NCBI GenBank assembly: GCA_001048675.1
Contig: CCKK01000020.1
Span: forward strand, 1,116,001-1,180,000
Reading direction: 5' to 3'
DNA length: 64,000 bases
From: Vibrio diabolicus
Lineage (GTDB): Bacteria > Pseudomonadota > Gammaproteobacteria > Enterobacterales > Vibrionaceae
Positions 12,301-17,788 of this stretch are shown here, piece by piece. The translations under genes and the position numbers were made by a program. Below the pieces are notes generated by a model. That model was not told the DNA's origin. It did no database searches and saw nothing but the letters and a program-made list of their open reading frames with translations. Each line of letters opens with the position of its first letter. Positions within the stretch are counted from its first letter, which is position 1.

Positions 12301-14752
12301 CCACAACCGTCGCTTTATCAGCCTCAATGTCCGCCACAGGCGCTACTGTGAAGTTCACCGCTTGGCTGACGCTTTCACCGCTTGGATCGGTGGCAGTAAA
12401 GGTCAACGCTTCAGAGCCGTTCCAGTCCGCAGTTGGAGTGAACGTAGCAATCCCATTGACGATCGCCACTTGAATGTTGCTATTGCCAGAGACGCTAAAG
12501 CTCAGCTCGCCATCCACGTTATCCACATCACTGAAGGCAGTATTTAGATCGATGCTGTATGGCGTAAAGTCTTCCGCCAAGGTTTGGTCTGCGAGGCTGC
12601 TTTCAGCCACAGGCGTGTCGTTTACGGCATTCACGGTGACGTTGACCGTCGCTTGGTCAGTCAGTGCACCATCGGTGACGGTGTAAGTAATTTCGGCGTC
12701 ACCATTGAAGTTCTCGGCCGGTGTGAAGACCAACTTGCCGTCAACAATTTCAACTGTACCTTGGTCACTCGGCACAGATGCCGAGTCAATCGACAGCTTA
12801 TCGCCATCAATATCGGTGTCGTTTGGCAGAACATCAATCGTGACAGCGGTATCTTCTTGTGTTGTTGCCGCGTCATCTTTTGCCACTGGCGCATCGTTCA
12901 CTGGTGTGACATCGACGTTCACCGTGGTGGACTCCGATACCCCACCGGACGTAACGATGTAGGTGAAGCTGTCTGTACCGTGGTAGTTGTCGTTTGGCGT
13001 GTAGGTTACGCTGCCATCAGGGTTGACGGAGACTGTACCGTTAGCTGGGCCTTTACTGGTATCAAGCGACACCACTTTATCGTCGCCGTCAAACGTGTCG
13101 TTACCTAAGACGTTAATGATGGTTGGCGTGTCTTCCACAACCGTCGCTTTGTCTGCCACGATGTCCGCCACAGGCGCTACCGTGAAGTTCACCGTTTGAC
13201 TGACGCTCTCGCCGTTTGGATCGGTGGCGGTAAAGGTCAGTGTTTCTGAGCCGTTCCAGTCCGCAGTTGGAGTGATCGTGGCAATACCATTGACTATCGC
13301 TACTTGAATGTTGCTGTTGCCAGATACGCTAAACGTTAACTCGCCATCGGCATTATCCACATCGCTGAAGGCCGCATTCAGATCGATCGTGTATGGCGTG
13401 AAATCTTCCGCCAAGGTTTGGTCTGCAATGCTACTCTCAACCACTGGCGTATCGTTCACGGCATTCACCGTAACTTTGACCGTCGCTTCGTCAGTCAGCG
13501 CACCATCGGTGACGGTGTAAGTGATCTCAGCGTCGCCATTGAAGTTCTCGGCTGGCGTGAACACCAGTTTACCGTCAATAATCTCGACTTGACCTTGGTC
13601 ACTCGGCACAGACGCCGATTCGATGCTTAACGCATCGCCATCGATGTCAGTGTCGTTTGGCAACACATCAATCGTTACTGAGGTATCTTCCTCTGTAATT
13701 GTTGCGTCATTAAGGGCAATAGGCGCATCGTTAACTGAGTTTACTGTTACCGAGACTTGAGCTTCATCCTCTAGCTCACCATCTGAGATAGTGTAGCTAA
13801 TAGTTGCATTACCATTGAAGTTTTCAGCCGGAGTGAAAACAAGCTTACCATCGACAATCTCAACGATACCTTGCTCTTCTGATACAGAAGCAGAAGTAAT
13901 GGATAAATCGTCACCTTCAATATCACTGTCATTAGCGAGCACATCAATTACAACCTGGGAATCTTCGTCAGTTTGAATCGCATCGTTAGTCGCTATTGGC
14001 GCGTCATTAACAGGCTTAATATCTAAATTAGCAGTGCCATTAATAACACCCCCATCGTCATCAATGATGTCATAGGAGAATGACACTTCAGTATCATCAT
14101 CAGCTTCTGGGATATAAGTCCAAGATCCATCGTTGTTATCAATTAAAGTACCATTCCCACTCTCAATAGTGACGTTTGTAACGATAAGAGTATCAGCATC
14201 GTCAATATCGACATTCGATAGTAATTCTTCGGTAGTTATCGTGATGGGATCGCTATCTTCTTCGATAGCGCTTAATGTCACTGGAGAATTAGTAAGTGGT
14301 TTATTTGAGCCATCTCCACTGGTTTCTATATTTGTTGCGAAAAAGTCATTTAAGGTCAACGCTTGTGTTTCAGATAAACCGAGGGATTCCAAGCCAATAG
14401 TTTCAAAATTTGTTGAGGCCAGTACTTCAGTGCCATCCCGTGCAATCGTGGCACTATTTTGTAAACTTGAACCACTGTTTTCACCCGCAGCTGGCGCGAG
14501 TTCTTCATCAACTATAGAAGGGTCTTGACCTTGCTCAATAGCACCAATAATTCGTGCCACATCATCAGAAATATCTTTTGAGCCTTGCTCTTCAGTTAGT
14601 TGAATTTTCAAATTTAGAGGTGCAGCATCTGTCGTTGCCACTACCACTTCACCTGGTAGGGGCTGTTGTCCTTCTGTTAGGACTCTCAGCTCCCCATCTA
14701 AACCTATTACGACGACTTGATTACCGAGTGACACTAACGCTGTACGATCCAT
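3314..14752 (-). CDS. Giant multidomain LapA-like RTX adhesin, 3812 aa (copy 2)
   Basis: This is a complete surface adhesin. Residues 1-90 are a retention-type module (VVVIGLDGELRVLTEGQQPL) ending in PAAG at 87-90, a candidate LapG cleavage site. Residues about 155-1750 are cadherin-like tandem-95 domains (VNDAPVA, EDT, DGDxLSI motifs), including a run of 278-residue repeats. Four Calx-beta-like domains lie around 1870-2330, a cadherin domain near 2360-2450, a PA14-like domain near 2600-2730, and RTX-like glycine repeats near 3065-3095. A von Willebrand A domain lies around 3315-3520 with an intact DTSGS metal site. Nonapeptide RTX repeats (GGEGDDILIGGLGNDILTG) lie around 3655-3710, then a type I secretion tail. 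PA14 and vWA suggest binding to glycans or surfaces. It probably acts in attachment and biofilm under c-di-GMP control. Confidence 0.93.
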   Translation of the reverse strand: MDRTALVSLGNQVVVIGLDGELRVLTEGQQPLPGEVVVATTDAAPLNLKIQLTEEQGSKDISDDVARIIGAIEQGQDPSIVDEELAPAAGENSGSSLQNSATIARDGTEVLASTNFETIGLESLGLSETQALTLNDFFATNIETSGDGSNKPLTNSPVTLSAIEEDSDPITITTEELLSNVDIDDADTLIVTNVTIESGNGTLIDNNDGSWTYIPEADDDTEVSFSYDIIDDDGGVINGTANLDIKPVNDAPIATNDAIQTDEDSQVVIDVLANDSDIEGDDLSITSASVSEEQGIVEIVDGKLVFTPAENFNGNATISYTISDGELEDEAQVSVTVNSVNDAPIALNDATITEEDTSVTIDVLPNDTDIDGDALSIESASVPSDQGQVEIIDGKLVFTPAENFNGDAEITYTVTDGALTDEATVKVTVNAVNDTPVVESSIADQTLAEDFTPYTIDLNAAFSDVDNADGELTFSVSGNSNIQVAIVNGIATITPTADWNGSETLTFTATDPNGESVSQTVNFTVAPVADIVADKATVVEDTPTIINVLGNDTFDGDDKVVSLDTSKGPANGTVSVNPDGSVTYTPNDNYHGTDSFTYIVTSGGVSESTTVNVDVTPVNDAPVAKDDAATTQEDTAVTIDVLPNDTDIDGDKLSIDSASVPSDQGTVEIVDGKLVFTPAENFNGDAEITYTVTDGALTDQATVNVTVNAVNDTPVAESSLADQTLAEDFTPYSIDLNTAFSDVDNVDGELSFSVSGNSNIQVAIVNGIATFTPTADWNGSEALTFTATDPSGESVSQAVNFTVAPVADIEADKATVVEDTPTIIKVLDNDTFEGDDKVVSLDTNNGPANGTVSVNPDGSVTYTPNDNYHGTDSFTYIVTSGGVSESTTVNVDVTPVNDAPVAKDDIATTQEDTAVTIDVLTNDNDVDGDKLSIESASVPKEQGTVEVVNGKLVFTPAENFNGDAEITYIVTDGELTDEAKVTVTVNAVNDTPVVESNIADQTLAEDFTPYTIDLNTAFSDVDNVDGELTFSVSGNSNIQVAIVNGIATFTPTADWNGSEILTFTATDPSGESVSQTVNFTVAPVADIEADKATVVEDTPTIIKVLGNDTFEGDDKVVSLDTNNGPANGTVSVNPDGSVTYTPNDNYYGLDSFTYIVTSGGVSESTTVNVDVTPVNDAPVAKDDIATTQEDTAVTIDVLTNDNDVDGDKLSIESASVPKEQGAVEVVDGKLVFTPAENFNGDAEITYIVTDGQLTDEAKVTVTVNPVNDAPTIKVDAVESITEDAVSTDTVVATLTVRDTDTPEDQLTISLENNSNGYFVLVGNEVKLTQEGVDAVNNDELDLRDLTISASVSDGVNPTASDSDSLVVNRVNDAPTVDNVITDQVLSEDFDAYTLDLNEVFKDTDSSLEFSVSGNNNIQISIVNGVATITPTADWNGKETITFTAKDPSGESVSQTVDFTVAPVADIVADSATVVEDTPTIINVLGNDTFDGDDKVVSLDTNKGPANGTVSVNPDGSVTYAPNDNYHGEDTFTYIVTSGGVSESTIVKVDVTPVNDKPDSEDFTHVADDQLTHVVFDTDTKPLGSGDSQDHIADVEDDLKDNDLHVRITELPTSGTLFFKDSDGELHEIKEVSDTLYDKDSLYYEADNVGFLLGIKDRPNTPNGSESTTDFNNWGLSEDGGPSNSRTEHLANGASITISSDSGELAQYNRQVSHIGNGIADNDGQGIEKGETITIDLSNNPVGSVNLGLDGLGGLFDYGDDNAALITVTYLDSNNVQQTQTFEFLKPEGNFMLFQETSVGYGKDLALPEGSVITQLDFSTKNEGNWELRYVEGVPAEDSFGYVAVDSEIGVSDPSTVNIVNEMLDGNVAENGPSLSVVGDSVTEGDNVTFSVVLDEVTSTAVKYQVDMLAQGSSVDKNDLNLSNATYTNGVVFLGGYLIVPAGISSFEISIPTTDDLVVESSETIVLELGGETGTATVLDNDSSELSVVDAGDVIEGTDAIFTVLLSNPVQEAVVVNLKSTTNDSYTAEDVDLGTMVVTYVDTHGQTQTLDIAPNGDVTIPPGVAEIKVAVSTKLDNVHEGDESFGLTVTEIGSVTSNGIATGNANIVDSDPAPLVSISADQNSVNEGETAGFTLTLDKVADESVTVHVEYSGVAQDGKDFVGVLSVEVPAGQSSAALDLLTLTDGIYEGAESFTVTIKEVDGADASIASNNSASVVIVDAQSAPKVTISSDQSSVDEGSDAKFIVNIDQKADEDVLVTFTIGGNVDDKDYIAPSTYTVTIPAGKTSALIDIKTLDDGIYEDLENLTVTLIDTVGADSTLASDSNEATVSIIDAQHAPEFISGGDSAGDKPNDDVYDFGSVNENTVSGSVIGTVVAEDHDNDVLVYRFADGSTTNGIFDIDPTSGEISLNKTIDDVDLGDYTLQVEVIDGTGGIDTAEVNVSLVNVNDAPESSPSAVEMSEDIQVMLDWSSFGISDVDSNVSELSVQITTLPSDGSLEYKDSQGDWQSVQIGQVLDKSLFDENSVRFVPELNESGSDSFGGNQVGDQESSYAQIGFKPTDGQSTGQESTLTIDVNPIADKPNLIAVTHENSLPQQEFNVTTWSNVQVGSSDGMGVNGETLISAINALDEADGTRLSWANVEDLGTHATLANEAVLVTSLVYLEAGSSYDFVGQADDSLAIKLGGTLLDQARWGSDSGDIKGASFTPSVSGFYPIEIYHHNQSGPGNFNVDVSINGQAPVNLSNSSLYVVSDESALEATDIRTSELQEVNGVAFYETYQLNEGLQDTAIPLSEIKASLNDTDGSESLKVTLTGLPVGAILSDGNSSITVATIDEELDVTSWALDTLTVTPPAGSHDDFIINLKATSTERANGDSAESNLAINVVVHENLPTETESDIGKTNEDSSLQGNVLRNDSDDDNLLMVDHITINGTDYAVGENVSLTSGTLLVNQDGSYVFEPTEHWSGDVPLINYTTNTGATNTLDINVVAVADAPAITINVGELVKRDAVDPNHNLATSAIDKTPTENELVAADLGLDDVVQKNHSYAGVMLGDNNDRSDTDSLFVGTDYNDTFYGGGGDDVFIGGGNNDSFYGDDASTITDYDGQDTVYLTGNFSDYKMTFKDDHGGQVPYWILLDNRSIDSVNDHTGSDDRGDHLYEIERIVFADKVVELKPDGTYEVLQERWIPVDINVDLVDVDGSESLAQTVFVEGLPDGVELYIDGHAVNQDANGNYLVTLDANGKVSLDIRVPFDYKGSLEFPLSVTATSVEEANNDAASTTESVALTARDYVLDSGSHGNDQITGSDDHDIIVGDVQGLEIIAGQDYNIAFVLDTSGSMGNWVGTAKQEVLDVFDELLSAANQGEKPGTVNIHLSEFASSASAVISVDLSSPTARDEFVKELNSAIGDEGDGGTNYEAGLQSAVEWFSSQPNPNGQNITYFVTDGQPNRATNLYHLASNEFSKVILDVDDSGKLVTLQDIVSNSSYSYGQTVTYKGDVIIDSYGQVYSPLTGRTLGDIDRYNGSIRYYDEGGSSTQAQHMYQVLAALSSVESIGLGSGVDEQTLKQYDTDGVVESDIDVTKLAETILGQDVPLKQGSDTIQGGEGDDILLGDLIEFGGNEQGLSAIQSHVAQQTGQDVSTIDGEDIHEYVKNNLEEFNQSHQGDKSDNLSGGAGNDLLFGQGGNDILVGGEGDDILIGGLGNDILTGDEGSDIFKWSEVTNEVDTITDFNKDEDTLDFSDLFDDLSKDEIGELLTDLQSGDHTGDVGEYHVEVAPDGGSEANLSITKGGSTLDIHFDGASVDDVTQSLIASLEAQYKDM
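10090..13729 (-). repeat. 834-bp tandem coding repeats within the large adhesin
   Basis: The anchor sequence coding VTPVNDxP (or its equivalent) begins at 13729, 12895, 12061 and 11227, exactly 834 bp (278 codons) apart. The next anchor is at 10090, a step of 1137 bp, so the fourth unit contains an extra 303 bp (101 codons) beginning near VNPVNDAPTIKVD. Neighbouring units share long stretches with almost no base changes (for example about 11105-11255 against 11939-12089), which points to recent duplication or gene conversion. Copy number is expected to vary between strains and may be collapsed in short-read assemblies. Confidence 0.85.
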
Positions 14753-15152
14753 ATAAACCTTAACCCTAAATAACTGTCAAGTTTTTGACTAACAATACTA
14801 ATTTGCTATATATTGCCTGATTATATAGTGCAATAACAGCAATTTGATGCTCAATTAAGTAATTATGTGTCATACATCAATAGGAATCTATGCGCATATT
14901 TATCTTGTTTTAATAAAAGCCACTCAACTCTTGTTAAACATCAATTTCACTTTAAAATCGGGATCCTTATTCAAAATTTAGACCCACCAAATGAATTGAT
15001 TTATCAAGAATGAAACAAATGAACAATGAATCAACAGGTTACTTCATCGTGTATTAATGTTATTGTGCGCTAAATTATTGACGCCCTTATAGGTATCCCA
15101 CTTATAAGCCCTCTCACCTCGAGAAATTTTATTATTATCTAGGAGAATCACA
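14753..15152. other. Divergent intergenic region between adhesin copy 2 and its TolC gene
   Basis: This is 400 bases of AT-rich DNA with no gene. A possible promoter for the TolC gene has TTGACG at 15078-15083 and TATAAG at 15103-15108, but the 19-bp gap makes it weak. Close to the adhesin start a TGTCAAGTTTTTGAC element resembles the AGTCAAAAGTTTGTCA element upstream of adhesin copy 1, so it may be a shared regulatory site. Confidence 0.4.
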
Positions 15153-16463
15153 GTGAAGTGGACTCGTGCCAACGCCTTTTGCATTGGTGTGTTCGCAGCT
15201 AGTCATGCTTTTGGGCAAACACTAGAGCAAGCGGTTGAAAACACATTAAAAACCAATCCTGACATCAAAAGTGCGTTCAATGAATTCGTTAGCAAGCAGT
15301 ATGTGAATGAAGCATCTGGCGGTGCTTACCTCCCATCCGTAGATTTAGACGCCGGTATCGGTTATGAAGGCATTAACCCAGCAGAAGCAGGGCGAGACTC
15401 AACGGATCTGACAAGAAAAGAAGCGACCGTGACACTAACCCAGTTGATATGGGACGGTTCTGCGACACTTAACGATATGGATCGAACAGCAGCTGACGCA
15501 GAATCAGTTCGTTATCAACTGCTCGCTGACGCTCAAGACACGGCACTCGAAGTGGCAAAGGTTTACTTAGATTCAGTAAAAGCTTATGAAATTCTTACAC
15601 TTTCAGAAAACAACTTGAAGGTTCATAAGAAGATCTACGAAGACATTAAAAAGCGAGTTAACTCAGGACTTGGGTCTACCGCTGACCTAACTCAAGTAGA
15701 AGCTCGTTTAGCAAAAGCTCACGGTAACTTGGTGGCGGCTCAGAACAACTTATATGACAGCCACACCACATTTACACGCCTTGTCGGACAGTCCCCACAA
15801 GGATTGATTTTTCCGCGAGCGGACCAGAACTTTATTCCCTACACCATAGATGAAGCTATTGACTTGGCATTTGAATCGCATCCAGTAATCAAAGTTTCGA
15901 TGGCAGATGTAGACTCAGCTAAGTTCCAATATAAGCAATCTAAGGGAACTTACTATCCAACGATATCTGTAGAAGCGGCTCAAACGTGGCGTGATGATGC
16001 AAGCGGTATCGAAGGAAGCAGTGATGAAACGACAGCGATGCTGCGTATGCGTTACAACCTCTTTAATGGTGGTAGTGATGTCGCCAATGCTGAAAACTTT
16101 GCCTATCAACTAAACAAAGCCAAAGATTTACGAGAACGCGCATACCGCAGCGTTGAAGAAGGGCTTCGTCTATCATGGAGCGCGCTAGATTTAACGCTTC
16201 AGCAAAAAGAGTTTCTGGCGGATCACGTAGATTCGGCATCTGAAACTGTTATCGCCTACGAGAAACAGTATCGCATCGGTAAACGAACCCTTCTGGATTT
16301 GTTAAATACTGAGAACGAGTTATTTGAAGCGAGAAAAAACTACTTGGATGCTCGATATTCAGAGCAATACGCGAAATACCGTGTAATGAATGCGACCGGC
16401 CAATTGTTAAATGCCTTGCGAGTCGATGTGCCTACGGAATGGAATGAAAAGGTGGAGTACTAA
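15153..16463 (+). CDS. TolC-family outer-membrane channel of type I secretion (copy 2)
   Basis: This 436-residue protein has a signal peptide (start MKWTRANAF, cut near AFG-QT) and two OEP repeats. It begins with GTG, as copy 1 does, after AGGAG in TCTAGGAGAATCACA. It is collinear with the protein at 1293-2609 and nearly the same length. It is divergent from the complete 3812-residue adhesin and 2 bases upstream of an OmpA-family gene, so the whole three-gene unit is duplicated. It presumably forms the outer-membrane duct for adhesin copy 2, but channel exchange between the two systems is equally possible. Confidence 0.9.
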   Translation: MKWTRANAFCIGVFAASHAFGQTLEQAVENTLKTNPDIKSAFNEFVSKQYVNEASGGAYLPSVDLDAGIGYEGINPAEAGRDSTDLTRKEATVTLTQLIWDGSATLNDMDRTAADAESVRYQLLADAQDTALEVAKVYLDSVKAYEILTLSENNLKVHKKIYEDIKKRVNSGLGSTADLTQVEARLAKAHGNLVAAQNNLYDSHTTFTRLVGQSPQGLIFPRADQNFIPYTIDEAIDLAFESHPVIKVSMADVDSAKFQYKQSKGTYYPTISVEAAQTWRDDASGIEGSSDETTAMLRMRYNLFNGGSDVANAENFAYQLNKAKDLRERAYRSVEEGLRLSWSALDLTLQQKEFLADHVDSASETVIAYEKQYRIGKRTLLDLLNTENELFEARKNYLDARYSEQYAKYRVMNATGQLLNALRVDVPTEWNEKVEY

Positions 16464-16465
16464 TC

Positions 16466-17080
16466 ATGAAACCAATGAAAATTCTATTTGCATTAAGCCT
16501 TCTCGCTGTTACTCAACAGGTTGTTGCTGAAGACGAGTATGACTATCGACCTGTACCAAGTGCAGAGCAAATCGCTGACCTTCACGATGAAGATAACGAT
16601 GGCGTCATCAACGCTCGAGATATGTGCCCTGGAACACCGGAAGGCTCAGAAGTCGACAATGACGGTTGCGGCGAATACATTAAAGCATCAGATAACATGC
16701 AAGTAAGAATACTTTTTGCCAATGATTCTGATGAAATCAATCCCGTGTTCAGAAGACAAGTACGTGAACTGTCCGATTTTTTAAAAGAATACCCTACTAC
16801 GTCGATCGAACTGCACGGCTACGCGAGTAAAGTTGGTGGCTCTCAACACAACCAAGATCTATCAGAGAGACGAGCACGCAATGTCCGTGAGGCGCTATTG
16901 AGCTACAACATCGAACCGAGCAGAGTTCGTATTGTTGGCTTTGGAGATACTCACCTAGCGCAACAAGGTACCGATGAAGTCAGCCACGCTTTAAACCGCC
17001 GAGTAACTGCTTCTGTCGTTGGTTATAAAGGCGAGATTAAAAAAGAGTGGACAATATTCACTACCCTCCCTGAAAGGTAA
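16466..17080 (+). CDS. OmpA-family protein with calcium-binding TSP3-like motif (copy 2)
   Basis: This 204-residue protein has a cleavable signal peptide ending VVA-EDEYDY, the Asp-rich motif DEDNDGVINARDMCPGTP, and a C-terminal OmpA domain (LSERRARNVREALLSYNI). Unlike the copy at 2612-3226 it has no lipobox cysteine, so it is predicted to be soluble in the periplasm or bound only to peptidoglycan. It follows the TolC gene after 2 bases and is almost certainly co-transcribed with it. Confidence 0.87.
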   Translation: MKPMKILFALSLLAVTQQVVAEDEYDYRPVPSAEQIADLHDEDNDGVINARDMCPGTPEGSEVDNDGCGEYIKASDNMQVRILFANDSDEINPVFRRQVRELSDFLKEYPTTSIELHGYASKVGGSQHNQDLSERRARNVREALLSYNIEPSRVRIVGFGDTHLAQQGTDEVSHALNRRVTASVVGYKGEIKKEWTIFTTLPER

Positions 17081-17138
17081 AAATATCTGTATTAATGTTT
17101 GTTCAAACAAGCATTAATAAACCTAGAACGACATAAGA

Positions 17139-17163
17139 AAAGGAGCTTCGGCTCCTTTATTTT
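17139..17163 (+). terminator. Rho-independent terminator after the TolC-OmpA pair
   Basis: AAAGGAGC (17139-17146) and GCTCCTTT (17151-17158) pair across a TTCG tetraloop, followed by ATTTTT. Confidence 0.9.
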
Positions 17164-17247
17164 TACTCATTGCAATAACCGTATTATGCTTTAGGAATCG
17201 GCACTTTAGTGTTACCCTAGCGGCGTCATAACAACGAGAGTTTTGAA

Positions 17248-17601
17248 ATGAGCAAACTTACATCAGATATCCAAGCAAACCTTGACCTTTTTGTTGCAGA
17301 AACAAAAGAAAACCAACTGGTTTGGGGTTTACGCAATGAAGAAGGCTGGCTATCTTGCGATTCAACTGAATTCGAAAACAGTGAAGTCATGCCTTTCTGG
17401 TCTTCGAAAGAAGATGCAGAAGCGCACAATGTTGAAGAATGGGCTGACTTCACTGTACTAGAAATCCCACTAGATATCTTTGTTGAAGATTGGCTTTTAA
17501 CTCTTGCAGAAGATGGTGTTCTTGTTGGTACTAACTGGAACGATCAGCTAGAAGGCAAAGAAATGGAGCCTCAAGATCTAGCTAAGCTTTACATTGCGTA
17601 A
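17248..17601 (+). CDS. DUF2750 family protein
   Basis: This small acidic cytoplasmic protein of 117 residues has no signal peptide or membrane segment. The layout (an N-terminal helix, the GLRNEEGWL motif, then FWSSKEDAEAHNVEEW and a C-terminal NWNDQLEGKEM) fits DUF2750, a family of unknown function common in gammaproteobacteria. It stands alone between two terminators. I cannot give it a function. Confidence 0.75.
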   Translation: MSKLTSDIQANLDLFVAETKENQLVWGLRNEEGWLSCDSTEFENSEVMPFWSSKEDAEAHNVEEWADFTVLEIPLDIFVEDWLLTLAEDGVLVGTNWNDQLEGKEMEPQDLAKLYIA

Positions 17602-17609
17602 CGACTTCT

Positions 17610-17640
17610 AGACCTCAACTTTATGTTGGGGTCTTTCTTT
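17610..17640 (+). terminator. Rho-independent terminator after DUF2750 gene
   Basis: AGACCTCAAC (17610-17619) pairs with GTTGGGGTCT (17625-17634) with one G-T pair, and is followed by TTCTTTT. Confidence 0.85.
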
Positions 17641-17788
17641 TGATGCTCTTTTTTTGATATATCGACCAAGTGCATAGTTTTCCTATTCTTTTTCTTCGTA
17701 CACCCAACTCAATCACAACGCTGATCAATTAATAGCGCTATGATTCTCCAATTCCAAAGCAACAAAAGAACATAAGGCACGTTTAAAT

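Noticed and set aside
9983..13630. Many plus-strand open frames of 60-174 codons inside the adhesin
   Set aside because: They are the reverse strand of the repeated adhesin gene, recur with its 834-bp period and have no ribosome sites.
10090..13729. Regular repeats as a CRISPR-like array
   Set aside because: The unit is 834 bp of continuous coding sequence, not short repeats with unique spacers.
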